The notes beneath the pieces were generated by a model. It was not told where the DNA came from. It saw only the letters and a list, made by a program, of their open reading frames with translations, and ran no database searches. From an uncultured Bacteroidales bacterium (GTDB taxonomy: Bacteria; Bacteroidota; Bacteroidia; Bacteroidales; F082), in assembly GCA_946185535.1 (NCBI GenBank), contig CAMHJX010000014.1, positions 1-64,000 on the forward strand: a DNA stretch of 64,000 nt. Reading direction: 5' to 3'. Made by a program: the position numbers and the translations under genes. Each line of letters opens with the position of its first letter. Position 1 is the stretch's first letter. Of this stretch, positions 61,644-64,000 are shown in pieces.

Positions 61644-64000
61644 TCAATCAATAACGATTCTCTGGGTTTTCACGTCGTTACCATTAATCAGGCGAAGGAC
61701 ATAAACGCCAGGTGTCATTCCGTTTGTAGAGACGCGATTCATCGCGTCTCCCTTGATCGAAACAAGGATGCGCCCCGTAACGTCCACAATTTGCAGCACG
61801 GCACCAGCCTCGGCATCCGTGACAATAATGTTCCCATTGTTAATAAAGGCAAAGGTCCCTGAGCCTGTCGAAGGGCCGTCCGTCTCAATGGCATTGAACA
61901 CCAAGCGGAAACGCGAAGCATAATCGCTCGTCTTGGCATCAAAGGAATAACTCGGTTCAACCAGCAAATCCACATCCGCACCGATGAGGTTGTCGATAAG
62001 ATGCAGATAGTCAAATTCCATGTTGTCAGTGTTAACATTAATAGTGTAAGTACCGTCCTTAGCAGCCTTGAAATTAACAGGCTGCTCGTTGCCCTCACAA
62101 GGCACGATGGCGATTTCCTGATGGTTTTGTGTGGCGAACACCTTGGTACGCTGTTCTTTGAGTGACAATTTCTCCAAAGGCTCACCCTCCATCTTCACAA
62201 TGAGGCGGTCGATGAGTTTGCCATGGTCCGAAAGTTCCACACGGATGGATCCGCTTCCATTTGCCTTTATGCCGCGACCCGGATTGAAGGTGACAGAAGC
62301 CCTTTCGCCTGTGGCCTTCACGAAGAAGCCTTCGGCGGGTTGCAATGGATTATCCTCGTTGATTTCGCTTACGATAAGGTTATCGTGCGTTTCATTCAGC
62401 TGATAGCAGCCTTCGGCCACATTAGTGCTGCCGTAGGTCGTGACATTATGTACAAACGGATTGCCCACGAGATTGAAGCCTTTCAGTTGTCCTGCTGATT
62501 CGGTATAACTCAATGGAACGCTCACTGCGGCAGAACCGCTCTCAAGTTCACCGACGAATGAAAAAGAAGCATTGTTTGTTGCACTTTGGTCTGATGTTCC
62601 ATAGAGCCTGAAAGCAAAGCCGACACCTTGTTCTGTTCCACCATCTAAAGCATAATTCCATGAACCCTGCCAGTATTGTAATCCATTTCCTGTATTCTCC
62701 GTATTAGGAATGGCTACAGGAATACCCCAAGTCCCCCCAGTCAATTTCCACACTAAATAATAGCAGCCAACTTCAAGTTCAATATTCAAGTTGTCTGCTG
62801 TAATTTTCATTATTGGTTTATTCGTGGCAAAAGTGTTGTCTGTTCTATAACAATTGGTCCAATTGGTGACTGTCAAAATATTAGAATCCATGTCGCCCCA
62901 AATAGGTTGTCCACCATTCATTGGATTGCCATCGTAGATTTGGGCATATAAACCAGTAAATGTAGAAATGGTGTCAGAATTTGTCTGGAAAGCATAAACT
63001 TCTATGCCATTTATAACTGTGGTAGTATTTATGATAAAGTCATCAGCTAACTTTTGTGTTGCATTAAAACCAGTTGTACCTTGCGAGCCTTGCAGAACCG
63101 AAGCATCGTGCCCGTCAATCAAGCCTCGATCTGTTACATAGACAGCTTGGTCGAACACACAGTTTTGAACGCCACTATTAGCATACAGATACCCCTTCCC
63201 CGCCTCCAACTGGTTGAAATTGTTTGCTGTATATTCTTGGTTCATCCAGTAATGTGTAGGCTCGTCGTAATAATACAAGTCGTAATCATTGTTGAGCAAA
63301 TTCATTACCGAAGCCACATAGCCTGTATCGACAAGCGGGAAAGAAATCAAGTTCCAACCGTCATTCGTCGCATCGTAGGCATCCACCGTTTTTCTCACCG
63401 TGGCCATGACACCTTCGCTGTGATGGACAACCTGTCCACCGTCTTCAATCACAAGACCGAATGGATTAGGCGAACCAAGCGTTTGGTCAACGGTGAGTAT
63501 CGCGTTCGGCATCACGGTCACCACATGGTTACCATAATTATAGATTGACCCGACATTGACATCCGTATCAATGATTACATCGGACTGAATATCAATGCCC
63601 ATCGTGTCAGTAGGCACGCCTTCGGGTTCCCAATTGGCGGGGTCAGACCATACAATTGTACCACCGCCACCCGTAAAGCATTTCATAGGTTCAAAATTGG
63701 CAACCATAACCTTGTCCTCGTCAATTGTGAACGCATAACTATGTATTTGTGTGACCACTTCACCGTTGCATGTCCAGTTGAGGAAACGGCAGCCTCTGTT
63801 GGGTATGGCTCTCACAATGCATATCGTGGTGTTGCAATCGGGTTGTTGCACGATGACAGCCCTTCCCAAATGTTCAGGGTTGGCTTTCGCGACAAGAAAA
63901 TACTCCGATTCTGTGTAATTAGTGAATTCCGACCAATACTCCGCTACTTCATAGTCCTCTTGGAAACCACATGGTACACCTACAGGAATTCCTCTATCAA
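61644..64000 (-). CDS. T9SS-exported protein, N-terminus beyond the window
   Basis: The frame stays open to base 64000 (about 785 codons). The visible N-terminal part (DRGIPVGVPCGFQEDYEVAEYW, VRAIPNRGCRFLNWTCNGEVV) resembles InlB-type B repeats. A beta-helix-like section (DIQSDVIIDTDVNVGSIYNYG) and a jellyroll-like region (QIYDGNPMNGGQPIWG) follow. The tail is a T9SS sorting domain (GMTPGVYVLRLINGNDV, TQRIVID). Two palindromic repeat copies are translated within it (61726-61750 as DAMNRVSTN, 61853-61877 as GPSTGSG). Function unknown. It is upstream of susC in the same direction. Confidence 0.8.
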   Translation of the reverse strand, partial: DRGIPVGVPCGFQEDYEVAEYWSEFTNYTESEYFLVAKANPEHLGRAVIVQQPDCNTTICIVRAIPNRGCRFLNWTCNGEVVTQIHSYAFTIDEDKVMVANFEPMKCFTGGGGTIVWSDPANWEPEGVPTDTMGIDIQSDVIIDTDVNVGSIYNYGNHVVTVMPNAILTVDQTLGSPNPFGLVIEDGGQVVHHSEGVMATVRKTVDAYDATNDGWNLISFPLVDTGYVASVMNLLNNDYDLYYYDEPTHYWMNQEYTANNFNQLEAGKGYLYANSGVQNCVFDQAVYVTDRGLIDGHDASVLQGSQGTTGFNATQKLADDFIINTTTVINGIEVYAFQTNSDTISTFTGLYAQIYDGNPMNGGQPIWGDMDSNILTVTNWTNCYRTDNTFATNKPIMKITADNLNIELEVGCYYLVWKLTGGTWGIPVAIPNTENTGNGLQYWQGSWNYALDGGTEQGVGFAFRLYGTSDQSATNNASFSFVGELESGSAAVSVPLSYTESAGQLKGFNLVGNPFVHNVTTYGSTNVAEGCYQLNETHDNLIVSEINEDNPLQPAEGFFVKATGERASVTFNPGRGIKANGSGSIRVELSDHGKLIDRLIVKMEGEPLEKLSLKEQRTKVFATQNHQEIAIVPCEGNEQPVNFKAAKDGTYTINVNTDNMEFDYLHLIDNLIGADVDLLVEPSYSFDAKTSDYASRFRLVFNAIETDGPSTGSGTFAFINNGNIIVTDAEAGAVLQIVDVTGRILVSIKGDAMNRVSTNGMTPGVYVLRLINGNDVKTQRIVID
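61726..61750. repeat. palindromic repeat family F2 inside a T9SS tail
   Basis: GTAGAGACGCGATTC and ATCGCGTCTC, nearly a full F2 palindrome, in frame within the C-terminal sorting domain. Confidence 0.8.
61853..61877. repeat. F1 repeat arm inside the T9SS protein
   Basis: AGGTCCCTGAGCCTGTCGAA plus GGGCC, identical to the copy in the PHP gene (23318) but read in another frame (GPSTGSG). Confidence 0.85.

Noticed and set aside
1..64000. CRISPR array
   Set aside because: No regular direct repeats of 24-40 bp with unique spacers were seen; the repeats here are palindromic and scattered.

Overview
The window looks like chromosomal DNA of an anaerobic gut- or oral-type Bacteroidales. The evidence is SusC/SusD-type outer-membrane proteins, Por/T9SS C-terminal sorting domains, gldH, the Bacteroidetes GlnRS-type glutamine pathway, and promoters of the TTTG - about 20 bp - TAnnTTTG type in front of many genes. 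Type IX secreted proteins argue against Bacteroides sensu stricto; I cannot name the genus.

Positions 1-8.3 kb are the end of a mobile element that continues off the left edge. It carries a tyrosine integrase (7069-8265), a 184-residue unknown, a group II (IIC-like) intron with its reverse transcriptase inserted just behind a terminator hairpin, an excisionase-like HTH protein, a VRR-NUC-type nuclease, a probable replication-organiser-like protein, an unknown, a higBA-type toxin-antitoxin pair, two tandem XRE regulators and a DUF2693 protein. A palindromic operator can be seen at the higBA promoter and another at the XRE promoter.

Positions 8.5-20 kb are core genome: glmS, lemA, ricT-gldH-PBP1A-obg-PAP2, a SAM hydroxide adenosyltransferase, phoH and purC. 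Positions 20-33 kb mix secreted YD-like proteins, a broken HTH gene with an attenuator-like leader, a tightly overlapping DUF3791/DUF3990/DUF3791 cassette, PHP phosphatase, an AAA ATPase, a U32 peptidase, tRNA-Pro, mntP, a BamA-like protein, gpmA, a second toxin-antitoxin pair, an OstA-like protein and a MazG-like pyrophosphohydrolase. Positions 33-44.7 kb hold glnS, tRNA-Cys, two tandem paralogous membrane proteins, two tandem paralogous BACON-type lipoproteins, rnr and small envelope proteins.

Positions 44.9-50.3 kb hold a membrane-anchored TPR sensor with two DNA-binding modules, followed (opposite strand) by a cobalamin riboswitch that leads the anaerobic ribonucleotide reductase operon nrdDG. 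Positions 51.6-64 kb hold proS and a leftward locus of a T9SS protein (partial), SusC, SusD and a T9SS-exported PNGase F-like amidase in which all three known catalytic acids are conserved; together these suggest N-glycoprotein foraging.

At least five families of short palindromic repeats are scattered between genes. Several copies lie inside reading frames (gldH N-terminus, phoH C-terminus, the PHP phosphatase, and the last T9SS protein). A separate 106-112 bp element with 15-bp terminal inverted repeats occurs twice (29.65 kb and 42.93 kb).
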